Source: JAEUSG01 sp964590225 (GTDB lineage Bacteria; Fibrobacterota; OXYB2-FULL-49-7; JAEUSG01). Taken from it: DNA of 56,105 bases. The stretch covers positions 1 to 56,105 of the forward strand of contig CAZPWS010000017.1 of assembly GCA_964590225.1 (NCBI GenBank), read 5' to 3'. Each line of letters opens with the position of its first letter. Position 1 is the stretch's first letter. The notes below the pieces were generated by a model that saw nothing but the letters and a program-made list of their open reading frames with translations, ran no database searches and had not been told where the DNA came from. Below, piece by piece: positions 1 through 9,263 of the stretch. Made by a program: the position numbers and the translations under genes.

Positions 1-69
1 TTGATCTCAGTAGTACAACCGGCTCAAAAGGTTAATTTAGTGTCTGAACCGCAGCTTCTAAACATTTGA
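1..69 (+). CDS. 3' end of an upstream CDS, product unknown
   Basis: Frame 1 is open from the first base of the window and stops with TGA at 67-69, giving 22 residues that end in SEPQLLNI. It lies 42 bp upstream of the Wzz-like gene on the same strand, so it is probably the tail of another exopolysaccharide gene. Too little is visible to name a family. Confidence 0.45.
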   Translation: MISVVQPAQKVNLVSEPQLLNI

Positions 70-111
70 ATTGGTAAAGAATAACTTTATTTGTATATTT
101 TTTAAGAAGTT

Positions 112-1302
112 ATGACACCAGAACAAAACAAAGATAACGATTTTTCGCTATTACCACTATTGTTGTTCTTAATTGATAGGAAAAAAATATTTGCTATTAA
201 TTTGGTTGTATGCTCCGTAATTTCTCTTATAGTAGTATTTGCTCTTACGAAAAAATATTCGGCGACTTTTTCTTTTTTACCTCCCGCTTCAAGTGGTGGG
301 TATGCAGCACTCTTGGGTGGCCTAAAAGGTGAAGCTTTGCTTGATGGAGAATCTCCTTCAACTGAACAGATCCTATTTATTTTAAGTAGCAGAGCAGTAC
401 GAGAACCGATTATTGAAAAATTCGGTTTAATTAAAAGATATAAGCTTGAAAAAAATCCTAACAAAGAACGCTTAGTTTTAAAGAAATTTGACAAAAATAT
501 TTCTGTGGACTTTGAATCAAAAGGCGGACTTGGTGTTGAGGAAATTACAGGTGTCTCTGTTACTGTAACAGACAGAAGTCCGGATACAGCCTTTTTGATC
601 GCCTCCGAACTTCATGTACAGATGGAACGAGTCATTACAGATGTTTACACAAAAAAAGCTGAAAAAGATATGGCTTTTTTTAAGAAGATGACAGAAGAAC
701 AAAACAAGACATATGAAGCAGCTCAGTCGAAATTTATTGAATTTCAGAAAACCAATAAGATTTATGCTCCGGATGAACAGTTTTCTTATCTCGTAAGAAT
801 GCACTCTGAATTGGAGATGCAAATTCAAGAGAAGCAAATTGCATTAAAACTACTTAAGCAAAACAGAGGGTCTAACTCATCAGAAGTTGTGAAATTGGTA
901 GCGGAAATTAACACGCTAACTGAAGAGCTGAACACTATAAGGAATAAAAAAGGGGTATCCATTGTTCCCGCCTTAAGCATGGCACCAGACCGAGCAATGG
1001 AATATTTCAACCTGAAAACAGAGCTTGAACTACAAGAAAAGGGTAGGATACTTCTGTACCAGATGTATCGGCAGGCAGAATTCCAGAGCAAAAAGAACAT
1101 TCCCGTACTTAAAATTGTCGATAAGCCTGTTAAGCCGGAGTACAAGTCTAAACCTAAACGGCTTTATGTTGCTATTGCTATTACGGCTATTGAAACTATA
1201 CTACTAACTATTTTACTAATTGTTCAGTTTGTTCGGGATACTTATCTTGTGAATGATAACCGCTATAAGGCAATAATTACTGCTCTTGTTGCAAAAAGAT
1301 AA
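112..1302 (+). CDS. Wzz-type polysaccharide chain-length determinant / co-polymerase
   Basis: This 396-residue protein has the two-membrane-segment layout of the Wzz/PCP family. One hydrophobic helix lies at about residues 27-46, followed by a large periplasmic part that is probably coiled coil around 180-300. A Pro-rich stretch (KPVKPEYKSKPKR) comes just before the second helix at about 350-374. That proline signature before TM2 is typical of the family, which sets the chain length of O-antigen or exopolysaccharide in the inner membrane. There is no C-terminal Walker-type tyrosine kinase, so it is not a Wzc-type fusion. The next gene starts 17 bp inside its 3' end and encodes a Wzy/ligase-like protein, so the two are very likely co-translated. 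The ATG at 112 is the first start in frame. Confidence 0.85.
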   Translation: MTPEQNKDNDFSLLPLLLFLIDRKKIFAINLVVCSVISLIVVFALTKKYSATFSFLPPASSGGYAALLGGLKGEALLDGESPSTEQILFILSSRAVREPIIEKFGLIKRYKLEKNPNKERLVLKKFDKNISVDFESKGGLGVEEITGVSVTVTDRSPDTAFLIASELHVQMERVITDVYTKKAEKDMAFFKKMTEEQNKTYEAAQSKFIEFQKTNKIYAPDEQFSYLVRMHSELEMQIQEKQIALKLLKQNRGSNSSEVVKLVAEINTLTEELNTIRNKKGVSIVPALSMAPDRAMEYFNLKTELELQEKGRILLYQMYRQAEFQSKKNIPVLKIVDKPVKPEYKSKPKRLYVAIAITAIETILLTILLIVQFVRDTYLVNDNRYKAIITALVAKR

Positions 1303-2665
1303 AATTCTCTATTTAATACTGTCCTTTCCGATTATTGCATTTGGTGTGGTCAATGGTTATCCATATGTGGTAATTTTCCCATTTCTTATAACGGGGCTTT
1401 TTGTATTTTTATATCCACCTTTGATTCCATATTGCTTTATTGCAAGTTTCGTATTTAGCCGTCCTGCTTTGGCGCTTGAGAACGCGATTCTCTACCCCTC
1501 AGACCTTTTTCTTGTTCCGATTGCTCTTTATGTCATACCCATTGCCGTTAAAATAAGAACCCGCCAACTTATCCAGATTCCAATTATAAAGTGGGGTGGA
1601 GTACTGTTCTTTTTTATGCTTTTATCAGTGCTGCTTAACTTGCAGAACTACTCAGGAATGGGTTTTATCGAGGTGGGCTGGTATTTGTTGCGTTTTATTT
1701 CGTTTATATTTCTTTTTTTGTACGGCTATTATCTCGCCAATAAAGAACCTGTCCCAACAAGACTAATAACCCTTATTACTACAATCATAGTTGTTCCTTT
1801 GGTTGTTGCGTTTTATCAGGTTTATATTGATGCGACTCCAATCTTTATATCAAGTGGTGCCATAGGTACTTTTGGCTGGCATCATACATCTATGGGGCTG
1901 TTTATGTCTGTTCCATTTTCGCTTGCCTTAATAAGAGTAGTAAAAGGAGGCCCATATAAAGCCTTAATGCTAATAAGTATGGTGCTCTCTCTGACTGGCG
2001 CACTTATATCCCAGTCCCGTGCGGGCGTAATGATTATGTTAGGAGTACTTGGAGTTGTATTTTTTAATGAACGAAAACGAATTGGTTTAATTCGTATAAT
2101 AACGCTTGTGGTCGTGCTGTTTTCTTTGGGATTACTTACCGGTAAAGTGCAGCATCTTTACTACAAGACTTTTCCCGGGAAAAATGCCGCTGCTCAAACA
2201 GGCAGTAAAAATATTGATTTGAGTAGTTACTCACGATTGATATTATGGAAAAGCGCATGGGACTCTTATACAAGACTTGAGCCTGTTGAAAAGATTTTTG
2301 GCGCAGGTGTTGCTTCGTTTCCTTATAGAACTCGGCTCATTATCAACTTGTGGGGTACAAGGAAAACCAGCGGCGCTCACAATATATTTCTGCATGTATT
2401 ATTTGAAGCTGGGGTAGTGGGGCTCTTTATGTTTCTGTTCTTTTGGGGGAAAATTATTTGGACAATATGGAAAAATGGCTGGTACGACATTGAAGGTAAG
2501 GTTCTTGTTTCATTCCTAATAATGTGCGTATTAAGTGGCTTAATGCAGGAAATATTCTGGATGAACCCGTGGAGCGATTATTTCACGCCGGCAGTGTTTT
2601 TCTTTATTGGTTTGACAGGGAGACAATATCTTTTCAAGAAAACGGTCGGAATAAAAAACTTATAG
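1286..2665 (+). CDS. O-antigen ligase / Wzy-type polymerase family membrane protein
   Basis: The 459-residue protein is almost entirely hydrophobic, with about ten or more membrane helices. It carries features of the Wzy_C (O-antigen ligase/polymerase) family: GWHHTSMG near residue 199, SQSRAG near 241, and SGAHNIFLHVLFEAG in the long loop and following helix near 370. Family members join or polymerise undecaprenyl-linked glycans on the periplasmic side of the inner membrane. The SRAG and AHN motifs sit where the family has its functional Arg and His. It overlaps the Wzz-like gene by 17 bp and is followed 9 bp later by a damaged alpha-galactosidase gene. Polymerase and ligase cannot be told apart from sequence; the Wzz partner favours polymerase. 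Confidence 0.85.
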   Translation: MLQKDKILYLILSFPIIAFGVVNGYPYVVIFPFLITGLFVFLYPPLIPYCFIASFVFSRPALALENAILYPSDLFLVPIALYVIPIAVKIRTRQLIQIPIIKWGGVLFFFMLLSVLLNLQNYSGMGFIEVGWYLLRFISFIFLFLYGYYLANKEPVPTRLITLITTIIVVPLVVAFYQVYIDATPIFISSGAIGTFGWHHTSMGLFMSVPFSLALIRVVKGGPYKALMLISMVLSLTGALISQSRAGVMIMLGVLGVVFFNERKRIGLIRIITLVVVLFSLGLLTGKVQHLYYKTFPGKNAAAQTGSKNIDLSSYSRLILWKSAWDSYTRLEPVEKIFGAGVASFPYRTRLIINLWGTRKTSGAHNIFLHVLFEAGVVGLFMFLFFWGKIIWTIWKNGWYDIEGKVLVSFLIMCVLSGLMQEIFWMNPWSDYFTPAVFFFIGLTGRQYLFKKTVGIKNL

Positions 2666-2674
2666 GGTGGAATT

Positions 2675-3801
2675 ATGTTTACACAAAAAATAAATAGATA
2701 CATTACTGTTTGTAGTTTTATGCTGCTATTTTTTAGCTTCTGTTCAGAAAATCCAGTAAAAAAACAGGATTATTCAGGTGGTTTAAAACAACCACCACTT
2801 GGATGGAATAGCTGGAACGCATTTGGCTGGGATATTTCCGAAGTGCTAATGAAGGCAAGCCTTAATGTGTTTGATACAACTTTAGCAGCATACGGTTATG
2901 AATATTTTGTTCTTGACGACGGTTGGCAGATAAGCACTTATAATGGTGAACATATTGACAGTTTTGGACGATGTATTCCCGATGTATATAAATTTCCATC
3001 AGGAATGAACATTTTAAGCGTGGATCAATGGGTATGCAGGCATACTACAACTCAGTCTTTGAACTATTAGCAGAATGGGGTGTCGATTTTGTTAAATACG
3101 ATTGGATTGAGTATTCACCCGAAGATATCGTCGCCGTTGCCAATGCAAGAAAGGGCTGTGGTAGAGATATTGTTCTCTCATTGTCTTCGGGAGGAGATGT
3201 GAGAAATGTAAATGAGTATTATCTGACAGATATGGCAAGAGTCACATCGGATGTTTGGGACGACAGAGAATCTTTAATAAAGAGATTCGATGCAATGTCA
3301 ATTTGGGGACAATATGCAAAACCAGGTTTCTGGCTTGACCTTGACATGATCCCGATAGGCATTATTAGGGGAAGAAGCGATACGATGTCTCTGCCACAAA
3401 AAGAAACTTTTATGACTCAAACCGCACTTGCAGCTTCACCAATGATGTACGGAGGGGATCTCATTCTGATGGATTCGATTACAAAGAAATTGCTAACTAA
3501 CAGTGAAATGCTTGCTTGTAATCAAAATGCCGTGTGCGCTCATCGTATTTATAATTTCGATAACATAGAAATATGGAAATCAGAATCTGGTTCTGTCCCC
3601 GAAAGAGGATGGATTGGCATATTTAATCGTAATGATTCGTCCGTCAGCGTGAATTTATCAAAGATAATGCTGGGTTTAGACACAAACAAATCTTACAATC
3701 TGATTGATATCTGGAAAAATACCCAAATATCAGACACTATGATTCAGCCCATGATTGATAGGGATGGTGTTCTTTTCATATCGTATAGTTTATTACAGTA
3801 A
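2675..3801 (+). pseudogene. GH27-type alpha-galactosidase, disrupted
   Basis: Two adjacent frames encode the halves of a GH27/melibiase-like enzyme. The first (2675-3070) starts with a lipoprotein-like signal peptide and contains PPLGWNSWNAFGWD and the VLDDGW strand. The second continues with YYNSVFELLAEWGVDFVKYDW, whose KYD Asp is the expected nucleophile. It also holds the probable acid/base region TSDVWDD, GFWLDLDMIPIG and ASPMMYGGDL. The frames meet near 3025-3030, where one added base would join SVDQ to MGMQAYY. In related enzymes roughly 50-60 residues with a KFGIH-type strand lie between the first part and the VD..GMQAYY stretch, and these are absent. So there appears to be both a deletion and a -1 shift. 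It follows the Wzy-like gene by 9 bp and converges on the flippase gene, overlapping it by 26 bp. Confidence 0.8.
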
Positions 3802-5092
3802 TTATAAGCGATACTATCACAAGCAGCACTCTGTGAAACCCTGTTAATAGGCAATTACCATAAATCTTTTTATTGGCTATTTCTATACACACTGTCTGGA
3901 ATAAAAAGGCCAAACTGAGACTTACTGCCGCGCCCTTGATTCCCCATTGCAGTGTTAAAAAAAGACCGGACAGCACCTTTACTGCAAGTGTAGCCATAGA
4001 TATTTTAGCAACAAGCCACATTCTTTTATCGAAATAGAGTCTTGCATCTGCAAGGGTGGCTGCCCCGTCAAAAACAACGGAGAGAGCGATAAGAGGCACA
4101 AGTCCAAGAGCACTATGATATTCGGGGGCAATCACACTTTTACCCCAAAATGTAAACGAGGCTATCTGGTTCCTGAATAGCGATACAGAAATTGCAGCGA
4201 TTCCAAAGGTTAATATAGCTTTGGAGATTATTTTTCCATTATTGGTTGTGTTTCCAGCTTCAAGAGCGCGATAAATAACGGGATACCACGCCATTCTGAA
4301 GGCACCAAGCGTGAGCGCTACAACCATTGCAAGCTTTTGGGCAGCGCTAAAGAGGCCCGTATCATGGGCGCCATTAATTTGTGTTATGATAAATCGGTCA
4401 CCAAAGCTTATTGCCGAATAGAGAATGGCAACGAGACACGATAACCAAGCAAATGAACGAATATTTTTCAAGAATACTGCCGAGGTGATCAATTCACCAG
4501 ATGAAGCTGCATCGGGCTTTATAGCGAAAAGTTTTATTAACAAAACAACAAGAGGAATAGCTGTAGCAGCACTATTTGCAAACAGTATTCCTGCTATTGA
4601 ACCTTCAAAAATCGACAAGGCCTGCCATGTAAAAAGCCATACAAAAGCGCCCTGGGTTATAAGTGAGGCAGTTACAAGGAAGTGTTCTCCCTTGGCGCGG
4701 AAATAAGCTATTATAGGCAAAAATTGTGAGTCAACTATTATCCATAAGAAAAGGGCAGAAAAAATCGCGGGCGATAAGGCCATTCCCGTTCCGGTAAGCA
4801 TAGAAAAAATAATAAGAATAGGGAAAGAGATGAGAGCGAAGAGAAGAGTTTCTTTTACAAGTAGTTTTGCAATCCTTCTTTCTCCGTTAATTGAAGCAAA
4901 TCTTACAGCCGCTTCATCGAGTCCGTGAACAGCGAATGAGACAGAAAGCATATAAAGAAGCTGGATAAGGGAGAGGAGTCCGAAAGCTTCAGGTTTTAGA
5001 GCAGCAGTCATTAGTGGAAGGAGCAGAAAGGAGGCCATTCGGTTAACCCCAAGGGCTATACCGTATGAAATGAATGAGCCTTTAAGTGACAT
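3776..5092 (-). CDS. Wzx-like flippase (MOP/polysaccharide transporter superfamily)
   Basis: A 438-residue integral membrane protein with about 12-14 helices. Its N-terminus (MSLKGSFISYGIALGVNRM) matches the first helix of the MOP superfamily, as in Wzx O-unit flippases. Family members move undecaprenyl-linked oligosaccharides across the inner membrane, which fits the polysaccharide genes next door. I chose the ATG at 5092 because it falls 7 bp after the upstream stop. A longer in-frame reading to 5179 would overlap the PorZ-like gene by 80 bp and adds a non-hydrophobic extension. It is the last gene of the queD/PorZ-like series. Its 3' end overlaps the 3' end of the galactosidase pseudogene on the other strand. 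Confidence 0.8.
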   Translation of the reverse strand: MSLKGSFISYGIALGVNRMASFLLLPLMTAALKPEAFGLLSLIQLLYMLSVSFAVHGLDEAAVRFASINGERRIAKLLVKETLLFALISFPILIIFSMLTGTGMALSPAIFSALFLWIIVDSQFLPIIAYFRAKGEHFLVTASLITQGAFVWLFTWQALSIFEGSIAGILFANSAATAIPLVVLLIKLFAIKPDAASSGELITSAVFLKNIRSFAWLSCLVAILYSAISFGDRFIITQINGAHDTGLFSAAQKLAMVVALTLGAFRMAWYPVIYRALEAGNTTNNGKIISKAILTFGIAAISVSLFRNQIASFTFWGKSVIAPEYHSALGLVPLIALSVVFDGAATLADARLYFDKRMWLVAKISMATLAVKVLSGLFLTLQWGIKGAAVSLSLAFLFQTVCIEIANKKIYGNCLLTGFHRVLLVIVSLIITVINYTI

Positions 5093-5099
5093 ATCAACA

Positions 5100-7601
5100 C
5101 TAACGGACGATTGCGATTTTACCGGAAAAAAGGCTGTTGTCCTGAGCAACACATTTGTACAAATATACTCCTGGTGCAACTAAACTTGCGCCCGATCCCG
5201 TTTTACAATGCCAAACAAGAGTAGTCTGCCAGTTTTCGAGTTTTTGTTTGTAAATCTGCTTGCCTGAGAGGGTATATATATGTACCGTAGAGCCCGGTTT
5301 GTGAGCAGTTATTTGGACGGCCGAACCCCTGGAAACTGGTGTGGGATGAGGTTGTGGGGGTTGCGATGGAGATGGAAGATAGGAACCTGACTCAAACATT
5401 TGGACACCTTGCGCTGTCGAAATAAAAATCCTGCCGCTCTCTCTGTGGACAGCTACTGCAAGAATTTTATCATCAATCAGACCGTTAAAACGGTTGAACT
5501 CTACAAGGCGAATGGAGCTGCGGTCGCCTGTGCCATAAAGCTTGTTCTCTGTTGGGTATCGCGCTGTTGAAAAATCGAGCATATAGAATCCCGAATCTGT
5601 TCCTATCCAAGCATTATTTAGTGTGTCGAAATCAATTGAGGAGATATCTTTGCCTTGAAGGAAGAAGCGCCAGTTTCCATCGATATTCCCATGAATTGAA
5701 GAATCCCTTCCTTCGGAGTAATAAAAGAGTCCTTTGGTGGTGGCTATCCAGATATCTCCATAAAGATCTGAAGCGAGGGTGTTTACCTGTTTTGCAGCCA
5801 AATAGGCTTCAAGCCCTCTTTTGGATTCGGGGACCCCCGTATTGGTGGTTTTCCAGCCGTACTTAATCATTAGGCCGCTATACGGTGAAGCGGGATTAAT
5901 GGAATAAAAAACAGGATGGTGAATTGTACTTTGTGAAATATTTTTGCCAATTACACCAAAAGAATAGGGTAAGGGGTTATATCCATTGACAAACCAGATA
6001 TTTCCCGATTTGTCGGTAGTAAGAACTTTTAATCGGTCGAAAGCGGCTTCGGGATATTGGCTGCTGTAAAGGGTAGCGATATCAACAAAGAGCGGCCCGT
6101 TTTGACAATTAAGATTATTAAGGGAGTTGTCCTTGCTGATTGTTAAGCGAAAGTTAGAGGCATCGTGAACAACAAGATGGTAATAACAGTTTTCGCGGTC
6201 GTAGTGTATGGCTCCCGGATGGCCTCCGGTGTTAAGGCAGCCCGTTGCGATAATGTCAGTATATGGCGTTGGTGAGAGAGCGGCAAGATGGGGTGTATCG
6301 AATAAGAGATGCGTCGCGTGTCGTTGGATAAAATCATTATTAATGTCAAATAGTTCCGCCACACTGGCGAAAAGTCTTCCGTGATTATCAATTAGAAAAT
6401 CATTTATACCAGGAAGCATTCCTGCTGACATGGTGTGATGGATTTGTCTCCAGCCAATAGATGCTGACCAACGGGCTATGCCAGCGCTTGTTTGTGAATT
6501 GCTTACTGCCATCATTGGATTGGAAGTATTTATCGCGTAAAGGTTGCCCTTACTGTCAACTTTCATCTTTAAAGGAACCAGAAATGGCTGATACTCCCCA
6601 TTCCAATAAATAGTGTTATTGGAGAGGTCGATAGCGCTTCTTTTTGGGGTACCCCCGTAGAAGTTCCATTGCTTATCGGCACATATTGCGTTAAGTCCCC
6701 CGCCATCTGCAATAGTGCTGCCAGTATTGAATATCAAGGAATCGCCTACGGCAGGATCTGTCCATGCGCTGCTTCGTACTACTATTTTTGTTCGTGTTTC
6801 GTTATAAATTGCCGCGAATGCCGTGTTGTCAAAATCGCGGAAAAAGATAGAGTCTAGTAAACCAACAACAACGGAAGAGTTAATTACAAATCTCTTATAT
6901 CCCTCAACGGCCGTTTTGCCTGATGGCACATAGGCGAAAGTGCCGGACTCTCCATTTGTTGTCCATAATGAGGACGAGGCCGTCCAAAGGGTTTTATTGT
7001 TTTCGAAGAAAGGGAGATCAAATTTCACCGGTGCTTTTGCCCAAAAATATGGGGTTAGAATATAAAGGGTATCTCCGTGCGTCATAATGTCTCTGATTTC
7101 TCTGCCTACCGTAAGGTAAGGATTTGATGAGCTTCCGAATCGTTCCATAAAGGGGTAGCCAACGGGAGATTCACCTTTAACATAGAAAGAGAGACCACTA
7201 TTTGTCCCAATAACAAGAATTCCATTAAGGGCCAATAGTCGCGTGAATATGATGTTTCTACCGTGGAAGTCGTCATGCCACGCAATCGCGGAATCTTTAT
7301 CTATTACACACAGTACCCCATTATCTAGTCCGGCGTAAACAAGTCCTGTCAGCGAATCCGCAGTTATTACCTTTGCTCCAACTCCAAAAGAGTTTCTATT
7401 GCCATGTTTAACAGGATAAAAATTTTTTGTTGACTGATTAATAATCACGACACCGCCACTTGTTGCGCAATAGATTCTGCCATTAATAGCGGTCATTTCC
7501 CGAATCGATTCTACGCTGTTTAATGCTGTGAAATCTCCAGTAAGCGTAAACGCTAAGGTGGATAACAGTAATAAGGTAAGATTGAGTAGTTTGTTAATCA
7601 T
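5100..7601 (-). CDS. PorZ-like beta-propeller protein with T9SS-type C-terminal domain
   Basis: The 833-residue protein opens with a signal peptide (MINKLLNLTLLLLSTLAF). It contains repeated propeller-like blades of the two-component-regulator/PorZ kind, for example NGRIYCATSGGVVI near 48, SGNIWFV, YGDIWIATTKGLFYYS, NAWIGTDSGFYML and GRIFISTAQGVQMF. A Pro-rich linker (PSPSQPPQPHPTP) leads to an Ig-like C-terminal sorting domain with STVHIYTLSGKQIY, a GVYLY strand and a basic end (GKIAIVR). PorZ is a surface part of the T9SS attachment complex; assignment to PorZ proper is inference. The ATG at 7601 overlaps the queD stop by 8 bp and is preceded by a GAAGAGAG ribosome-binding stretch, so I prefer it over the TTG at 7619. 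Confidence 0.7.
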   Translation of the reverse strand: MINKLLNLTLLLLSTLAFTLTGDFTALNSVESIREMTAINGRIYCATSGGVVIINQSTKNFYPVKHGNRNSFGVGAKVITADSLTGLVYAGLDNGVLCVIDKDSAIAWHDDFHGRNIIFTRLLALNGILVIGTNSGLSFYVKGESPVGYPFMERFGSSSNPYLTVGREIRDIMTHGDTLYILTPYFWAKAPVKFDLPFFENNKTLWTASSSLWTTNGESGTFAYVPSGKTAVEGYKRFVINSSVVVGLLDSIFFRDFDNTAFAAIYNETRTKIVVRSSAWTDPAVGDSLIFNTGSTIADGGGLNAICADKQWNFYGGTPKRSAIDLSNNTIYWNGEYQPFLVPLKMKVDSKGNLYAINTSNPMMAVSNSQTSAGIARWSASIGWRQIHHTMSAGMLPGINDFLIDNHGRLFASVAELFDINNDFIQRHATHLLFDTPHLAALSPTPYTDIIATGCLNTGGHPGAIHYDRENCYYHLVVHDASNFRLTISKDNSLNNLNCQNGPLFVDIATLYSSQYPEAAFDRLKVLTTDKSGNIWFVNGYNPLPYSFGVIGKNISQSTIHHPVFYSINPASPYSGLMIKYGWKTTNTGVPESKRGLEAYLAAKQVNTLASDLYGDIWIATTKGLFYYSEGRDSSIHGNIDGNWRFFLQGKDISSIDFDTLNNAWIGTDSGFYMLDFSTARYPTENKLYGTGDRSSIRLVEFNRFNGLIDDKILAVAVHRESGRIFISTAQGVQMFESGSYLPSPSQPPQPHPTPVSRGSAVQITAHKPGSTVHIYTLSGKQIYKQKLENWQTTLVWHCKTGSGASLVAPGVYLYKCVAQDNSLFSGKIAIVR

Positions 7602-8010
7602 TACTCTCTTCAAGTTCAACCCAGCTTCCTTCAGTCTCGATCAGCTTTAATTTTTTTAGACTGATGTTTTTGGGTAATTTAACGGCAATTTTTTCCCATA
7701 TATAACCAACCATATTTTCTGCTGTATGTATTTGGCCATGTAAATCTGTAAGGTCTTTTTCGAAGTTGGAATGGTCAAGTATCAAAATTACATTTCTATC
7801 GACTATTGCCTTAAGTTCACTGAAGTTAATGATCATGCCTGTTTCACTGTTTATCGGACCTGTTACGGTAACATCAAGCACGAAGTTGTGGCCATGGTCG
7901 TTGCTACATTTTTGGAATATCTCTCTATTTTTCTCCTCGCTTAACGAAGAATTATAAAGGCGGTGTGAGGCGCTGAAAGTGAATCTTTTTGTAACGGATG
8001 TTTTTTTCAT
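7594..8010 (-). CDS. queD: 6-carboxy-tetrahydropterin synthase (QueD/PTPS family)
   Basis: This 138-residue protein has the family's zinc and catalytic pattern: FSASHRL at 12-18 (first His), KCSNDHGHNF at about 41-50 (catalytic Cys plus HGH zinc ligands), LDHSNFEKDL, the TAENM helix, and a late ETEGSW Glu that binds the pterin. QueD converts dihydroneopterin triphosphate to 6-carboxy-tetrahydropterin in queuosine and 7-deazaguanine synthesis. No queC, queE or queF lies here, so the gene sits apart from the rest of the pathway. I use the ATG at 8010; an upstream TTG at 8031 would add only seven residues. It is the first gene of a minus-strand series that continues with the PorZ-like gene. Confidence 0.88.
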   Translation of the reverse strand: MKKTSVTKRFTFSASHRLYNSSLSEEKNREIFQKCSNDHGHNFVLDVTVTGPINSETGMIINFSELKAIVDRNVILILDHSNFEKDLTDLHGQIHTAENMVGYIWEKIAVKLPKNISLKKLKLIETEGSWVELEESND

Positions 8011-8132
8011 AGTTATACCAAGAATATACAAATAATAATATTCCTAACCTCTATTGAACTGGAGCAGTTATATTCTCGCAACAGAATTGGTTAAGTGCTG
8101 CTATCTCTTAAAAGTTAAAGGGGAGTATTCTT

Positions 8133-8810
8133 ATGCGTACGATTCTTATTATAGTTTCCGCTGTTGCATTATTTGGTATGTCGGCATGTAAAAAGGAGAA
8201 GAAAGTGACTGTAGATTTTAACAACCAGAATTCAAAGTTTTCTTACGCAATAGGTTACGATATAGGTCAATCGATCAAAGAGGCTAAATCAATGATCGAT
8301 ATGGCGGTTCTTGCACAGGGCATCAAGGATGCTATGGCCGAATCAAAATCGATTCTTACTCCAGAGGAAGCCATGGAGGTGAAGCAGGCTGCCTTTACAG
8401 CTATGCAGGAAAATCTTTCTAAGGAAAATACCGAAAAGGAAAAAAGTTTTTTGATCGAGAATGGAAAAAAAGAGGGTGTTGTAACTACTGCAAGTGGGCT
8501 TCAGTATCAGATTATTAAAGAGGGAACAGGCCCAAAGCCATCAAGGGAGAGCGAAGTTACCGTCCACTATGCTGGCACACTACTCGACGGCAGAGAGTTC
8601 GATAGTTCCTATAAAAGGGGAACGCCTGCTTCCTTTCCGGTTGGTGGAGTCATTCCTGGATGGGTTGAAGGGCTTCAGCTTATGAGTGTAGGTTCAAAGT
8701 ATAAGTTTTTTATTCCAGCGGCACTGGCTTATGGCGAAAGAGGGGCGGGACAACATATTCCTCCGCACTCCACACTTATATTTGAAGTTGAGCTTTTAGG
8801 CATAAAGTAG
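8133..8810 (+). CDS. FKBP-type peptidyl-prolyl cis-trans isomerase, lipoprotein (FkpA/Mip-like)
   Basis: The 225-residue precursor has a lipoprotein signal peptide with lipobox GMSAC (Cys19). An FKBP N-terminal helical dimerisation domain covers about 30-105, including SYAIGYDIGQSI. The FKBP catalytic domain covers about 115-225, with VTVHYAGTLLDGREFDSS, VIPGWVEGLQLM, YGERGAGQ.IPPHSTLIFEVELL. This is the Mip/FkpA layout of periplasmic prolyl isomerases that help fold outer-membrane and secreted proteins. A strong AGGGGAG ribosome-binding site precedes the ATG. It stands alone on the plus strand between the divergent queD series and the convergent cheX, whose stop codon lies only 3 bp away. 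Confidence 0.92.
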   Translation: MRTILIIVSAVALFGMSACKKEKKVTVDFNNQNSKFSYAIGYDIGQSIKEAKSMIDMAVLAQGIKDAMAESKSILTPEEAMEVKQAAFTAMQENLSKENTEKEKSFLIENGKKEGVVTTASGLQYQIIKEGTGPKPSRESEVTVHYAGTLLDGREFDSSYKRGTPASFPVGGVIPGWVEGLQLMSVGSKYKFFIPAALAYGERGAGQHIPPHSTLIFEVELLGIK

Positions 8811-8813
8811 GGT

Positions 8814-9263
8814 TCAATTCTGGGCGAACACAACAGCAATAGTTCCAATAGAGGAAGTAAAGAATAGTTCGCCCCTTGTTTTAAATCTGCAAAAATCAAG
8901 CTTAAGCCCGGAGCCTATCACAACTTCGGGCAGAGAAAGCGAAATGTTTTTTTCGCTTATGCTGGATTTTGCGTTACCGGCTATCATGTTAACGAGTTCT
9001 CCTACGCAATCGGACAACTCCGCATCCGTTGAAACCTCTTCCCCAATAAAATTTACCGCCGCAGCCTTAGCGGTGTTCCGTGTCGTGCAAACGGCGATGT
9101 TTCCTGAAAGGTCACCCGAAAAACCAATCATGCCAATAAACTCAAAGGAAAGATCGGGCTTTTCATCTGCTGCAACAGGGGCAAGGTCAACCATAAGCAT
9201 GGTTGCAAATGTTCTAATGGTTGACTCGCTAACCATTTCACCTATACCTACTTCAGGACTCAT
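8814..9263 (-). CDS. cheX: CheX-family CheY-P phosphatase
   Basis: A 149-residue single-domain protein of the CheC/CheX/FliY superfamily. The signature ELVNMIAGNAKS near residues 88-99 supplies the Glu and Asn that dephosphorylate CheY-P in this family. As in CheX there is one such helix, not the two found in CheC. It is the last gene of the minus-strand chemotaxis operon and overlaps the upstream CheX-fusion gene by 4 bp (ATGA), so translation is probably coupled. No CheZ, CheC or CheD is present in the cluster, so this protein and its neighbour are the likely phosphate sinks for the CheY encoded at 11182-11547. Confidence 0.85.
   Translation of the reverse strand: MSPEVGIGEMVSESTIRTFATMLMVDLAPVAADEKPDLSFEFIGMIGFSGDLSGNIAVCTTRNTAKAAAVNFIGEEVSTDAELSDCVGELVNMIAGNAKSSISEKNISLSLPEVVIGSGLKLDFCRFKTRGELFFTSSIGTIAVVFAQN

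Noticed and set aside
5093..5179. Longer start for the flippase (29 extra residues)
   Set aside because: It would overlap the PorZ-like gene by 80 bp, and the family's first helix starts right at the ATG at 5092.
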